In this document: piece by piece, positions 11,701 to 23,671 of the stretch | Layout of the letters: every line of letters begins with the position of its first letter | Numbering within the stretch: position 1 is the stretch's first letter | From: Rehmannia glutinosa | Taxonomy: Eukaryota > Streptophyta > Magnoliopsida > Lamiales > Orobanchaceae | Direction of reading: 5' to 3' | DNA length: 64,000 nucleotides | NCBI GenBank assembly: GCA_016081115.2 | Contig: JABTTQ020000669.1 | Span: forward strand, 62,001 to 126,000 | Position numbers and translations under genes: made by a program | The notes under the pieces: generated by a model | What the model was told of the DNA's origin: nothing | What the model saw: only the letters and a program-made list of their open reading frames with translations | Databases searched by the model: none

Positions 11701-13315
11701 TTTCTCACGAGCTTCATCTTCCTCCGCGATCCGCTTTCCTTGTCTATGAAGATCTACAAGATATCTGTGCAGTTTTCTTCATCCAGTGCTTGGACCACAG
11801 TGGTCAATCCGAGAAAATTCAACAGTTCTTCTTTTTCTTCAATAAACTATGGTCTTTGGAATTGTTCCCTGGATCAACTCAGCTTCCACTTCCTCCATTC
11901 TCGCAGACGATTTTGGATGTCTGGATATGGTGGGGATAGGATCATCACGTCATCATCTTCTTCATCATTATCTCCTTGTTGTCCCTCGTTCTCAGGGATT
12001 GAAGGTAGCAAACTTTGGTGCTCGACACCTCGGCGTCTTGGGGGGGATACAACCCTGTCAACATGAGAGTTTGCTTTCTCGGCTACTTCTTGTGTCTCAG
12101 CCATTCTGACTACAACCGTGTCTTCAATTTGCCTCTGCTGATCGGCTTCAGCAGACTTGGCTGTTTCATCAATAATTTCAGGAGACTCTACTTCTCCGCT
12201 TGTCTCCGTGATCTGTTTCCAGTGAGTGGCGACTCATTTGTTTTCTCAAGCTCTGATCGCTTGAAAAGTCTTCTTCTTTTGGTCCTTACCAGAGGAATTT
12301 CTGGTTTGGATGCAGTTTCCTCCGAGTCCTGGGTGGCGGGGGCCGGTGCTATTATCTTTTTCTCGAGGAGCGGCTTTTGCAGCTTTGTCTCCTCCTTTTG
12401 ACAACCGGAGAAGGTATTTGAGGTTCCTTCTCCACCGCGGCTACAACGGGGCAGTGCATCTTTTGTTTTCTTTTTTTCTTCGCTGCAGGGCACAGTCTTT
12501 CTTTGTAGCTGCAGGGCGCCTTCTTTCCTCGGGGGAGGAGGAGGAGACAATTGTTTCTTCAGGGCCAGTGATTCCCCCTCACTCGTGATCAGCCCTCTTG
12601 GAGTATGCTCTCTTCTCGTGCTCCGAAAGGTTCGATTGGAACATTTTCTTGTTTACATGGAACGCCTTTCCATGTCGAAGAGGGACTCCCTTCACTCCAA
12701 ACGAACCATCCTTCTTGATGGATTTATTCCCAATATTTCGCGAGTCTAATGTATACAAACTCAGACCAGTTCACCTTTTTCTCTTCCATGATCGCAGCCA
12801 TTACGATCAACTTGGTTTTGACGGTGATTAAAACTTCCAAACTTGATATCTATGCATTTGGCAACAATGTCTAACAGACTTGTGGTAATCCTCCTTGGCA
12901 GCTTCTTCTTATCGGTTTGTAGACAACCTTGCAAACAAAGTTAGGTTTGGCTACTTCTCGCCATGCAGCAGCCCAGGTTAACATCGCTTCATAAACCTCC
13001 TAAGACTCCTTCCGCAACGAACGAGCAGTGTTCCGCGCATCCTCGCGTAATGGTGAAATCTTTCCCATGAACAGAGGGGACTTGATGCCCTCATCGTGAA
13101 CTTCAAAGCGTTCACATAGAATCGCGTGTGACCTCCTCCACGTAGGTTATCCAAACTCCATCGACAAAAAGGTTTTGATCCCGATTTCTCCAACTTTTCG
13201 CTATCTTCTTCACAAGGGTTTCGTCTGACCCTTGTTTGATCATGCCCTCGAAATCCATAGTAGATCCCGTGTGGATTTGCTTTCCCAACTTGACGAAGTC
13301 GCACGTAGATGCCAT
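8790..13315 (-). pseudogene. Element 1 long third ORF (env-like position), degraded
   Basis: The ATG at 13315 begins MASTCDFVKLGKQIHTGS, matching the start of the better-preserved copy in element 2 (MAPKFEYVKLSKQIHSGS at 39263). The N-terminal frame breaks after about 45 residues and again many times. Islands conserved with element 2 are found at about 10840-11110 (GVETP.DA, DPKAVESVEG), 9764-10050, and 9300-9580 (AKTPQQG, KQYGGIPA, EEFKTLESEG-like). The C-terminal end near 8800-8990 is Lys/Arg/Glu-rich. Total span is about 4.5 kb, or 1500 codons, long for a Sirevirus third ORF. No signal peptide is visible at the start, so a true envelope role is doubtful. Many breaks fall at CAG/CTG words and could be sequence errors. 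Confidence 0.7.
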
Positions 13316-13820
13316 TTCTCGAAGATTTACCGAATGAAACTTTGAAAAATAAGCTTTCAAGATTTGTAGGGTTTTGAGAGTAAAAATGCTTTCTTTGCTC
13401 TTGAGAGAGATGAACAGTTTTGGTAAAGTGAGAGAAAATCGGACGAAATGGTATATGTATGGGTTATGAAAGGACGTGCAGGTGGTTTTTGAAATTTGAT
13501 CAAGATCAACGGCTTAGATTTTGCACATCGATTAACATTTAATTTCTTGCATTTAATGCGGCAGCATTTATATCCAATCATAAGCTTGGTGTGCATCTTT
13601 TGACTGTACACGTCATAATTTTGCTGACGCCATTCTTAAAAACATTCTCGTTAGTAAAAACGACTGCGTTTTTGTCATTTTGCTCATAAATGTTTCAGCT
13701 TACTCCTTAGCTGATTTAACTCTTCTCTTTTTGCACATAGGCACTCGGTGTCGGCTAACTCGATCTGGTGATTCTCCGATACTACGATTCACTTAGGCCG
13801 ATTCAGAGTTCAACTCTTTT
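13316..13820 (-). other. Element 1 spacer between pol and the third ORF
   Basis: About 500 bp without a recognisable ORF, conserved in arrangement with 39264-39831 of element 2 (shared words such as TTTATATCCAATCATA and ACTGCGTTTTTGTCA). It probably holds the signals for expressing the third ORF, but no specific site can be named. Confidence 0.55.
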
Positions 13821-16800
13821 TCATCTTTTCATGTTCCATCTCTTTTCTTTGAGTCTTCCGAGTGTCGATTCAAACTCAATTAACCCTAATTCATGTTTGA
13901 GTTCTTCAAATCTTGATTCACATAATGGTTTTGTGAATATATCACCTAACTCGCTTATCGTTGAGACATATTCCAAGGTGATGTCCTTCTTCTCTACATG
14001 ATCTCTTATGAAGCGATATCTCGACATCAATGTGCTTTGTTCTTGAGTTAAGCACAGGATTCGAGTGATTGCAATAGCACTTGTATTGTCACACATAATT
14101 GAAATTTCCTTTTCTTCAACTTCATAGTCTCTCCATTTCTTTGTCTCATCCATAAGATTTGTACAACAAATTGCACGACGCAGCCTATGTATTCTCGCTC
14201 AGGTTGTGGAGGCGGCTATTGAATTTTTTCTTGCTAAACCAGAAATTAGCCTATTTCCAAGCATTTGACATGTACCGAGGTGCTTTTTGCATCAACTCTA
14301 CATCCAAAGATAGTCAGAGTCCGAGTAACCAATTAGCTTGAATCCACCTTCCTTAGGATACCATAAGCCAATTTCTTGGCTTCCTTTCAAATCTCAAGAT
14401 TCTTTTTCGCAGATCATGTGGCTTTCTTTTGGAGCAGATTGAAATCTTGCACATACACCTACAAAGAAAGGTGATGTCCGCCTGGCTTGCGTGAGATAGA
14501 TCAATGATCCAATAAGTGCTCAGTATCTTGGTTGATCCACAGTGCTTGCCATCCGTATCCATATCCATTTTGATGATGTATTCATTGGTATTTTCACGAG
14601 AAGACTTCTCTTCCATACCAAATTTCTTCATTAAATCTCTGGTGTATTTTGTCTTACTTATGAAGGTTCCATCCTTCAGCTGTTTTACTTGGAGTCCAAT
14701 GAAGAATGTCAGCTCTCCCATCATGCTCATTTCAAATTTGCTTTGCATGAGATTTGAGAATTTATCACACAGCTCTTTGTTTGTGAATTGTGGATCCAAA
14801 GATGATGTCATCCACATATATTTGGACAAGCAGTATACTCTTCCCATCTTGATTTCTAAAGAGGGTTCTATCCACTTTGCCTTTTGTGAATCCGTTCTCA
14901 GTCAGGAATTGTGATAATGTATCATACCATGCTTTTGGTGCCTGTTTCAATCCATATAAAGCTTTCTTGAGTTTGTATACTTTATCTCCAAGAGTCTTCT
15001 GCTCAAATCCTAGAGGTTGTTCAACATACACTTCTTCCTCCAATAACCCATTAAGGAATGCACTCTTTACATCCATTTGATATACAATGAAGTTCTTGTG
15101 AGCAGCATAGGCAAGAAACATTCTTATGGCTTCCAATCTTGCCACTGGAGCAAAAGTTTCATCAAAATCTATTCCTTCTTCTTGGCAATACCCTTTGGCT
15201 ACCAATCTTGCTTTGTTTCTTACCACTGATCCTTCCTCATTCATCTTGTTTCTGAACACCCATTTAGTGCCAATAACATTTTGATGGGTAGGTCTTTGAA
15301 CCAATTCTCACACTTTGTTTCTTTCAAACTGATTCAGCTCTTCTTGCATAGCTTGAATCCAATGTGTGTCATCCAATGCTTGTGACACATCTTTTGGCTC
15401 TATTTGTGAGATAAAACAAGTGAACATAGCTTCTTGTTGAATTCTGGATCTGGTTTTCACACCTTCTCTTACATCTCCAATGATTAGTTCTGGTGGATGA
15501 TCTCTCAGCCACCTTACATCAGGTTCGAGTAAGTTATTTGGATTGATCGTCTTGCACATTGTGTGTTATTTTGATCGCCTCTCTCATCATCACTTTGATG
15601 CATATTTCCCGATTGTCTTTGAGACTCACGGCTATCTCATCTTCATCCGGGTTTATAATTCCACTTGACTTCAACATAGGGACTCTTCGCATGGTAGTCT
15701 GATTCACTTATCAACCGACTCTTCAATGTCTTCTCCATTTACATTGGGCTCACCAAACACCACATGGATGGATTCTTTCGTAACCATTGTCCTCTTGTTG
15801 AGCACTCAGAGGCGTTGCTTTCAATTTGAGTATCCCAAAAAGATACCTTCATCACTTTAGCATCAAAAGCCTTTAAATTGTCTTTGCCATTGTTATGGAT
15901 GAAGCATATGCATCCAAATATTCTAAAATATGCAACATTTGGCTTTCTCCCCGTCCAAATCTCATAGGAGTCTTTCTCAATTTTGTCTGCTTATCATGCA
16001 TCTATTTTGAGTATAGCATCTTTGTGTTTATTGCTTGCCCAAAATCTTTTAGCAAGCTGCTTCAGCTAACATGGTCCTTGCTGCTTTTTGAGAGTTCTGT
16101 TCTTCTTTCGCAACTCCATTCTCTTTGTGGAGTCCTTGCCGCAGATAATTCATGACCAATACCATTTTCAACACAATATCGAAGTTATTATACCATTGAC
16201 AAACCGGTTCCTCACGTCGATCTTATTTTGATAATGGTTTGACTCTTCTCATTTTGGATTCTCTTCATCACCGTGTGGTAGTTTCAAAGCAGGTTTTTTC
16301 TTCTTACACATGAAAATTGTCCATGTGTATCTTGAGTAGTCATCTACTACCACCAAGGTGTATTTCTTTCCACTTATGCTAGCTGGTTCAACAGACCAAA
16401 TAGATCCATATGTAGGGTGTAATATTCTTGTTGAAGATGGACATGTCTTTTCTTTGAATGATGATTTGATTTGCTTTCCCATCCGGCATGCATCACATAC
16501 ACTCTCCTTCAGATATCGAGTTTAGAAGTCCTTCTACAAGATTACTTCTTGCAAGTTTGTTAATAGTTTTGAAATTCATGTGACTCAACTTCTTGTGCCA
16601 CATCCAACTTGATTCGGCTGTGCTCTTTGCTAGTAGACAAGTGCTTGGTGTTGCAGTTGACCAATCCACCACATACATGTTCTTTTGTCTGCATCCTTGT
16701 AGCACTACTCTATTAGATTTAGTGTTCTTGATTTGGCACACTCCCATATTGAATCCAACATTATAGCCCTTGTCACAGAGTTGACTTATGCTTAGTAAGT

Positions 16801-17246
16801 TGAAATTGAGGCCTTCAACATATCCAACATCTGTAATTTCTAATCCATTTTTCTTGATGGATCCAATGCCTCTTATTTCTCCTGGAGCTTCATTCCCTCC
16901 AAATATGACTTTTGCACCTCTAATTTCCTTAAATTTTGATAGATTTTTCTTGTTTCACTCCCATATTGAATCCAACATTATAGCCCTTGTCACAGAGTTG
17001 ACTTATGCTTAGTAAGTTGAAATTGAGGCCTTCAACATATCCAACATCTGTAATTTCTAATCCATTTTTCTTGATGGATCCAATGCCTCTTATTTCTCCT
17101 GGAGCTTCATTCCCTCCAAATATGACTTTTGCACCTCTAATTTCCTTAAATTTTGATAGATTTTTCTTGTTTCCTGTAATGTGTCTTGAACAACCACTAT
17201 CCATGTACCAGGTTCCTTGGCACTCAGCTGTTCCTTGAACCTGCAA
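13821..17246 (-). pseudogene. Element 1 pol: protease, integrase, RT, RNase H
   Basis: In minus-strand order: retropepsin core at about 17200 (YMDSGCSRHITG, the DSG active site); GAG-pre-integrase at 16747-16493 (WHKKLSHMN); integrase core fragment at 16482-16249 (VVVDDYSRYTWTIF); the best-preserved part at 15304-14765, the RT, with GTKWVFRNK, KARLVAKGYCQEEGIDF, YQMDVKSAFLNG, LKKALYGLKQAPKAWY and the YVDDIIFG catalytic box at about 14800-14823; RNase H end at 14150-13821 (RFIRDHVEKKDITLEYV, DIFTKPL). It is inactivated by a 217 bp tandem duplication in the protease region, by integrase frameshifts and by breaks around RNase H. Domain order (IN before RT) is that of Ty1/copia. Confidence 0.9.
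16740..17173 (-). repeat. Exact-looking 217 bp tandem duplication within pol
   Basis: 16740-16956 and 16957-17173 read the same throughout by eye, starting ACTCCCATATTGAATCC and ending TTTTTCTTGTTTC. They encode the protease C-terminal stretch (GLEITDVGYVEGLNFNLLSI) twice. The unit is 217 bases, not a multiple of three, so it shifts the pol frame. Element 2 has a single copy at about 42380-42600. Confidence 0.9.
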
Positions 17247-17259
17247 TCAAGGAAATTAG

Positions 17260-19578
17260 GTTTTAGGTACCCATACTTGTCTGGGTCCTGATGGGTTAGT
17301 ATTGTAAGATGATCCAACCAACCTATAGCTAAATGATTTGACTCTAAGAGGTTGCCATCTATCAGTGTCATAATCATAATTAATTTTGGCAAATTGCTTG
17401 GGGGTTCTAGGTTCATACAAATTGTCTCTCTTTTGTCTGTGTTTTGGCAATTGCCTTCCTTGGGTAGTTGTGATACCCGTGCGTAGTGTTTGGGTGCATA
17501 TGTGTCTTTGAGGATAGCTCTTTTGCCTTTGGAATGGCCTTTGCTTTGAGTTTTAGGTCTTTGCCATCTAGGCATGTATTCCATAGGTCTTCACGATAGT
17601 TCACATTGTTCCAATCACTTGACTTGGATAATTTCTACCATTCCCATCATATGTGTTCCTTTTATGGAATTTTTGGGGTTTTTGGTAGCTCTGTTTCTTC
17701 TTTACAGAGTACTTTGTGTTTGGAGTTTGTTGAGAAACTGGTGGATTTCTTCTCACCGCCCTTTCAAAGATACTCACCGGGTCGTTTTCCTTTTCCTTTA
17801 TAACCAAGGCCGGTTTGGTTGTGATTGTGCTTTGGAATGAATGTGTGCACCATTTGGAGTTTTGGATTTTGAGATGATTCATTGCTTGAAGATCCTTTTT
17901 CCAAAATCACTTTGGGAGCTTGACTTAGCATAGAGGAATTAAATCCTAAGCCTGTCTTATCTCCACATTCTCTTTGGCTCATAATAAGATCATCCAAAGA
18001 TTTAGATGCCTTAGTGAATGAGGCAATCACATTTTTGAGGTCATTTTCCCTTTTTTCTATAGCAGCTATCTCTGCTATTAACTTAGCATTTTCAGCCTTT
18101 ATTTCTTTATTCTCATCAGCTATGTGACTCAGAGTACTCAGCTCCTTAGTCAGCTGTGAGTTTTGGCTTTTGAGCAGGCTATTTTCCTCATTTAGCAGTG
18201 TGTGTGAGGTTTTAATGTGCTCAAAGTCTTTCATCATTTTGCCTAATGAATCATAAAGATTAGTGGGTGATGAGGTGTGTGTGTGTCATAGTCACTATCG
18301 CTAGTGTCTGAGTGAGATGAGTTAGAGTGTACCTCATCTTCTCGGTCAGGTTGGTCTTGTTCTTTGGCCATTAAACATATCAAGGCTTCTTCTTCGAGTC
18401 ACTTGAGTAGTCGATTCATTATTCTCTCGAGTCTGCTTTGTGTCTTTTGACTTGTTTGTCTCAAAGTCTCTGCAGCTAACATTGCCTTTTTCTTCTCTTG
18501 TCTTCTTTCTCTGAAGACTTTTCTTTCCTCTTCATTCATGTATTTGTTGACTACACGATATGGGCAATCAATGGCATAGTGACCAGGTTGCCTGCAGTTC
18601 CAGCATAGATTTTCAACCTTTTGATCAGTTCTTTCCATCCTTGGATTGTCAGCTCTTTGATACTCAACCTTTTGATGCTCTGTTCTTTTAGGTGGCCTAT
18701 CTTCCCTTGATTTGGAGGGAGCTGAGTGTCTTCTGAAGGATTCACCTTTGCCTCTTTTGTAATTCTTGTTGAAGAATTTGTTAAACCTTTTAACCATCAG
18801 GGCAATCTCCTCTTGGTCAATGACTTCCTTGACCTTAGCTCTTTTACCATCCTTAACTATTAGAGCAGTTGTTTTGGGCACAGCTATCTCATCTGGGTCT
18901 TTTCTTCTCAGCTCAAATTCATAGGCTTTGAGATCTGAGAATAGCTCATGATTGGATGTTTTTGATAGGTCCATGGAGTGTCTCAGGGCCATGACTTTCA
19001 TTTCCCATTCAGCTGGGAGACTTCTTAGAATCTTCATACACATTTCCTTTTGTGTATATTCTTTTCCAAGTGCAAATAGCTCATTGGTAATTTCTGTGAA
19101 CCGAGCATCCAGTTGATCCAAGGTTTCTCCTACAAGCATCTTAAAATTTTCAAATTTTTGTACAGCAACAGATAGTTTATTTTCCTTGATTTGCTCAGAG
19201 CCTTCACAAATCAGGGTTAGCTTATCCTAGAATTTTTTTGCAGTCTTGCACGATTTGACTTTGTTGAACATGGCTTTGTCCAGAGTTTTGTAAAGAATGT
19301 CCTTGGCTGCGTTGTCCAAGTAGTATCTTTTTCTGTCATCATTTGTCCATTCAGCTCTTGGTTTTTCAACCATAGCCGGGTAGTGGGAGCAACATCTTCT
19401 TCTCCTTGTGCAGCAGCCTCTCCTTGCACTGTTGTGTTTTTTAAAATTTGCAGGTGGCCCATCTTCTATTACTATCCACATTTCATCGTAATGCCGATAG
19501 ATGAGCTCGCATACGAATTTTCCAATCATCAAATTCCTCAATTGTAAACATAGGGATGCGTGTCAAATTTGCTTCCAT
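17260..19578 (-). pseudogene. Element 1 gag (nucleocapsid), frameshifted
   Basis: The ATG at 19578 (MEANLTR) matches the start in element 2 (MEANLTCIPMFTVEEFDDWK). Next come a degraded N-terminus (19541-19217), then a clean block 19139-18399 with the copia gag signature (LDQLDARFTEITNELFALG, MCMKILRSLPAEWEMKVMAL) and a CCHC knuckle CWNCRQPGHYAIDC (CX2CX4HX4C) at about 18556-18598. Downstream is a coiled-coil region at 18237-17900 (heptad-rich NSLLKSQNSQLTKELSTL) and a basic Lys/Gln/Tyr-rich tail reaching the protease. Coiled-coil extension is typical of Sirevirus gag. A frameshift near 18240-18400 and a stop near 19217-19227 break it. Confidence 0.85.
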
Positions 19579-19685
19579 GATAATAACTTTGAATAAAAGA
19601 GTTTTGAAAGATCAAGTGCTAAAGCAAGCTTTGAGAGATTGGAGATCTAGTTCAAGAACCGGTCGGAAGGCTCAATGAACCAACC

Positions 19686-19697
19686 GCTCCGATACCA
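19686..19697 (-). other. Primer binding site of element 1 (tRNA-iMet), altered
   Basis: The minus strand reads TGGTATCGGAGC, two bases inside the 5' LTR. The expected copia primer site complementary to initiator Met tRNA is TGGTATCAGAGC, so one base differs (CAG to CGG). Element 2 has a different change at the same place. Confidence 0.8.
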
Positions 19698-19699
19698 CT

Positions 19700-21257
19700 T
19701 GTAGGTCCCAAGGGGTGTGAGTGTAAGATTTAGAAGGGGGTTGAATAAACCTTACCAACTTTTCGATTTAGTCCTTTTAAGACGTTGAGTTAATACTTCA
19801 CACTAAGTCCTTGATGGACGGCTAAGTTAGTTGATCGAGTTAGCCACTCAATGGACTCGGATCGAGTTTGTTGATAGAATAACTCATTTGTTTTGACTAA
19901 AACTTAACTCGATCGTGATATGTTTTTTTATTGGAAGACTTCACACCCTTGAATCTTGGTTTAAGTTTGTTTTCATACTTGATTATAAAGACTTTGTTAA
20001 TTATCGGATGGACAACAAATTTATCACAGATATCAAAATAGTATGCGATAATTAAAGTCTTTGAAATGTAAGTGACACAATAAATTTTATAGAGGTTCGA
20101 AGATGGGGTAATTCTTCTACTCCACTCTTCTCCAACTCCTGGAGGAATCCACTAAGTATTGATCAATGTACAAAGTGGTTATCAGTCCAGATGCAAGTCT
20201 TGATCACACAGCTGACTTGATCCTTTGGGACTCAGTTTGGAGATGCCTTGGTCACACAGCTGGCTTCTCGTACGACTCAGCTTCTTCACAGGGCAGATGC
20301 CTTGCTACTACAGCCCACTTGCTCAAGCTTCTTGGATTTGATCACGAATCCCTCCAAGAACTTGAAAATGGTTCGACCTTGAAACTTTCTACAATCCTTT
20401 GTGGAATGTAGACACCTTGATTCTTCAAATGTTTCCTCTTCAACTGATTGAAGTCGTCTTTCCTTCACAGGTGAGTGTTGGATTGATTTCCTTCGTAATG
20501 TAGGCTTGAGGATTGAGCTTAATTGACTTGAGAATATCAGTTTACAGATATTGCTTTCTTGCTTGTAATGGTTTTCTCAGGTAATCAAGGTAACCTTTTC
20601 TCAAGGTGATTCCTCAGCCTTATATAGTGTTCTTTTGTAAATTTGCCCGTTGAAGAGATAGGTTAATTTTCAAAAGACACTTGTGGTCATTGGCTTGTCT
20701 TGTTGCAGTCCTTAGAATTGACATTTCCTCGTATTGAATGAGTCTTGACTTTTCGTAGTTCGACACACAAAAGTGCTTCCCATTGGTTTATTCCTTTTGC
20801 ACGCTTCTGGGACTGAGCACTTTAAGAAAGGCAGTATGGGAGTATTACTTGTTTAAGTAATTTTCTTGACTTCAGGCAACGGATCTCTTTCATTGTCTCG
20901 ACTTGACCGCATTTCCTTGATTTCCCTGATGACTTGAGTCGACTTCCAATTATTGGATGACTCATCCGTCACATCAACTTGAGACTTGGCTATCTTGAGT
21001 TGACTTGACCGGCACTTTGCTCACCGCACCTTCACCGATCGAGTTCTTGTTTTTTCTTCCTTGCTACACTCATTTGCTTTACAGTGAGTCTTCCTTCTAG
21101 TCTCGTTGACTTCTTGCATGTTCAGGCATAGTAGCGACTTAACTCACTCGACCCCTATCTATTACAAAGTGCAAATTACGGGGGAAAATGGGGTGCCAAC
21201 TTTCTATTCTAAGTTTTACATGGCATTCATCAAAATCTAAAAATTAATTTCCCAACA
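19700..21257 (-). repeat. Element 1 5' LTR
   Basis: 1558 bp, pairing with 6945-8491. It ends in CCCAACA at 21257, followed by the TATAT duplication. A minus-strand TATA-like TATATAAGGCTGAGG lies near 20613-20628. Confidence 0.9.
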
Positions 21258-21262
21258 TATAT
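21258..21262. other. Target site duplication TATAT (right copy)
   Basis: Matches 6940-6944 on the other side of element 1. It lies inside the host gypsy LTR. Confidence 0.85.
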
Positions 21263-21840
21263 TGAGGTGATTCAAGTGGATATGGAAAGCTAAGATAAAG
21301 ATCTACAACCTTCGTGAAGACCCCGGAAGCCAATTCCAATCTCACGACCCGACCGTATGGGTTGACACAGCGTCCGACGAATCGGGCTGAATTGGTCTCC
21401 TAATCCTACGAGAACTCTACAAGTGATCTCTTCATGCATCTATAAAAGGAACCCAAGGCTATGCACGAAAATTCATCCATCAATACAATTTAAAACACAT
21501 CATATTACACAGAAACGCAAGGATCAAAGATCTTCTGAGCAAAGAAGGCTAGATCGCAGAGAACACCACAAGGCTTTTGTATCTAGGGAGCACAAGAGCT
21601 TCGAACGCTTTGAAGGATAATCCATCCGGACAAGAAGAGGTTTTCTTTCTATGTCTAAGAACTCCTGTCTGTGATTAAACGATGTCATAATATTGATTCG
21701 AATTTGTCTATGAGTTTGTAATCAATGTTTGGTATATCTTTTGGATCTTAGGGGCATAATCGAAACTATAGATTCATGTTAAATATGATTATTTATTTAA
21801 ATAATTCATGCGTTCTAATTTTTGAATTCGAGTGCTTATT
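21263..21840 (+). mobile_element. Solo Ty3/gypsy LTR, piece 2 of 3
   Basis: Middle of the solo LTR, lying between elements 1 and 2. It starts TGAGGTGATTCAAGTGG, matching AAGGTGATTCAAGTGG near 35855 in another gypsy LTR. It has a core promoter TATAAAAG at 21441-21448 followed by a transcribed-leader-like stretch. The last five bases TTATT (21836-21840) are the left target duplication of element 2. Confidence 0.8.
21441..21448 (+). promoter_or_regulatory. TATA box of the solo gypsy LTR
   Basis: TATAAAAG in the middle of the reconstructed LTR, at a position comparable with TATAAATA at 36107-36114 in the related solo LTR. Prediction from motif and position. Confidence 0.5.
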
Positions 21841-23365
21841 TGTAGGTCCCAAGGGGTGTGAGTAAGGTTTAGAAGGGAGCTTGAATAAACCTTACCAAAT
21901 TTCCGATTTTAGTCCTTTTAAAATTACACAGAGTTGACTCACACAGTTGTGTCCTTGAGGGACAACTAAGTTGGTTATTCAGATAAGTTAGCCACTCAAC
22001 AGACTCGATAGAGCTATTGATAGAATAACTCGGCTGTTTAACCTAAACTTAACTTGGCTGGTTTGGTTTTATCAGCGGAAGACTTAACACCCTTTGATTA
22101 GATTTAATCTTGTTTTAAACACTCGATTTTTAGCACTTGGTTATTAATTAGTTGGATAGCAATGTAACACTAACAGCAGATCTAATGTAAGTATGCAGGA
22201 AGATAAATGTGCTGAAAATAAATGACACAAATGTTTTTATAGAGGTTCGAAGATGGGGTATTTCTTCTAATCCTCTCTTCTCCAACTCCCGGAGGAACCC
22301 ACTAAGTAATGTGATCGTTTACAAAGTTGTGAAGCAGTGAGACATTCTTGATCACACCTGGCTTCTCTTGCGAGGAGCAACCTTCTTCACAGGCGATGCC
22401 TTGCTACTTCAACTTACTTCTCAAGTTCTTCGATTTGATCATGAATCCCTCCAACAAACTTGATTCGGTTCGACCTTGAACCTTCCTACAATCCTCCTTA
22501 GAAAGTAGACCCCTTTTGATTCTTCAAAAGTTTCCTCTTCAATGCATTTGAAGTTGTTTTTCCTTCGGGGCTTGTGTTGTATCGATTTCCTTCGAGTTTC
22601 GTGCTTGAGGATTTGCTTGAATAAACTTGAGAATATTGCGGGTTAAATGCTCAATATTGCTTGCTTGTTCGTGGTTCGGTGTAATCAAGGTAACCTCTTC
22701 TCAATAACTTCCTCAGCCTTTTATTGTGTATATTTGAAATTTTGCCCGTTGAAGAGATAGGCTAATTTCAAATGTCACTTTTGTTCGTTGGCTTGTCTTG
22801 TTGCAGTCCTTGATGTTGATATTTCCTCGTATTAAATGTCTTCGCAAAGATGCATAAGGTGCCGACACACAAGGTCTGAGTGGTTCCCATTGGTTTGTTC
22901 CTTTTGCACACAGGACTAACACTTTAGAGCGATGCTTTGACATATTACTATATTGAGTAATATCTTGACTTTAATCAACGGATCTAAGTCAGTAGTCTTG
23001 ACTATACTGTTGTCTTTACCCCAGGGGACTTGAGTTAGCTCCAGTCGTTGGATAACTCAACTATCACTTCAACCTTGAGACATGGCTTCTTGAGTTGACT
23101 TGACTGACACTTCTCACAGTTGTTCCTCATCTGACACTCCTTCAGTCGAGTCCTTGACCTCCTTCTTGACCATACTCAGCTGACACACAGCAGAGTCTTC
23201 AATCCAGTCCGTAGTTGACTTCTTGTATTCCTTGGCATAGCTGACTTGACTCAGCTTTCTCAACCATATCTATTACAATACAAATTACAAGGAAAATGGA
23301 GTGCCAACTTTCTAGTTTAAGTTTTACATGGTATCATCAAAATCTACTCAATAAAATTCCTAACA
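21841..23365 (-). repeat. Element 2 3' LTR
   Basis: 1525 bp, homologous to 53410-54943 and, more distantly, to the element 1 LTRs. It is followed at 23366 by the polypurine tract ATTTCCCCATTTTTGATGATG (+ strand view). Confidence 0.9.
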
Positions 23366-23388
23366 ATTTCCCCATTTTTGATGATGCC
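23366..23388 (-). other. Polypurine tract of element 2
   Basis: The minus strand reads GCATCATCAAAAATGGGGAAAT immediately inside the 3' LTR. It equals the element 1 tract apart from an A interrupting the G run. Confidence 0.8.
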
Positions 23389-23671
23389 AAAACATAAAAA
23401 CATTCAAAGAAAGGATAAACAACAAAGATACATACAGACAATGCAGTAACAAAGAATGTATGCTTAAAATAGATCTTTTTATTGATCATAGCATTCTTGT
23501 CCTTTACACAGCTGTTTACACTTGGTATCAAAGCAATATACGTGCATCTAAGCTAAGATACAAGAATACATTCAGAGTGAAAATTTACAGGGAAATTCAC
23601 TAAGTTTATTACAGAAAACTAACATGAATGTATTTACAATAGTAATACATGAAGGGGTTTGCAGTGACACT

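Larger units (their letters stand above)
6945..21257 (-). mobile_element. Element 1: Sirevirus-like Ty1/copia retrotransposon, 14.3 kb
   Basis: A full-structure copia element. The left LTR is 6945-8491 and the right LTR 19700-21257; on the + strand they read TGTAGGTCCC to CCCAACA. Five-base duplications TATAT lie at 6940-6944 and 21258-21262. Removing the element rejoins the gypsy LTR sequence smoothly (TTATAT then TGAGGTGATTC, as in the related LTR near 35850). The polypurine tract is beside the left LTR and the primer site beside the right LTR, so the element runs on the minus strand: gag, pol, then a long env-like ORF. An extra ORF between pol and the 3' LTR, long LTRs and coiled-coil gag are Sirevirus-type traits. 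All ORFs are frameshifted, so it is not autonomous as written. Confidence 0.9.
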
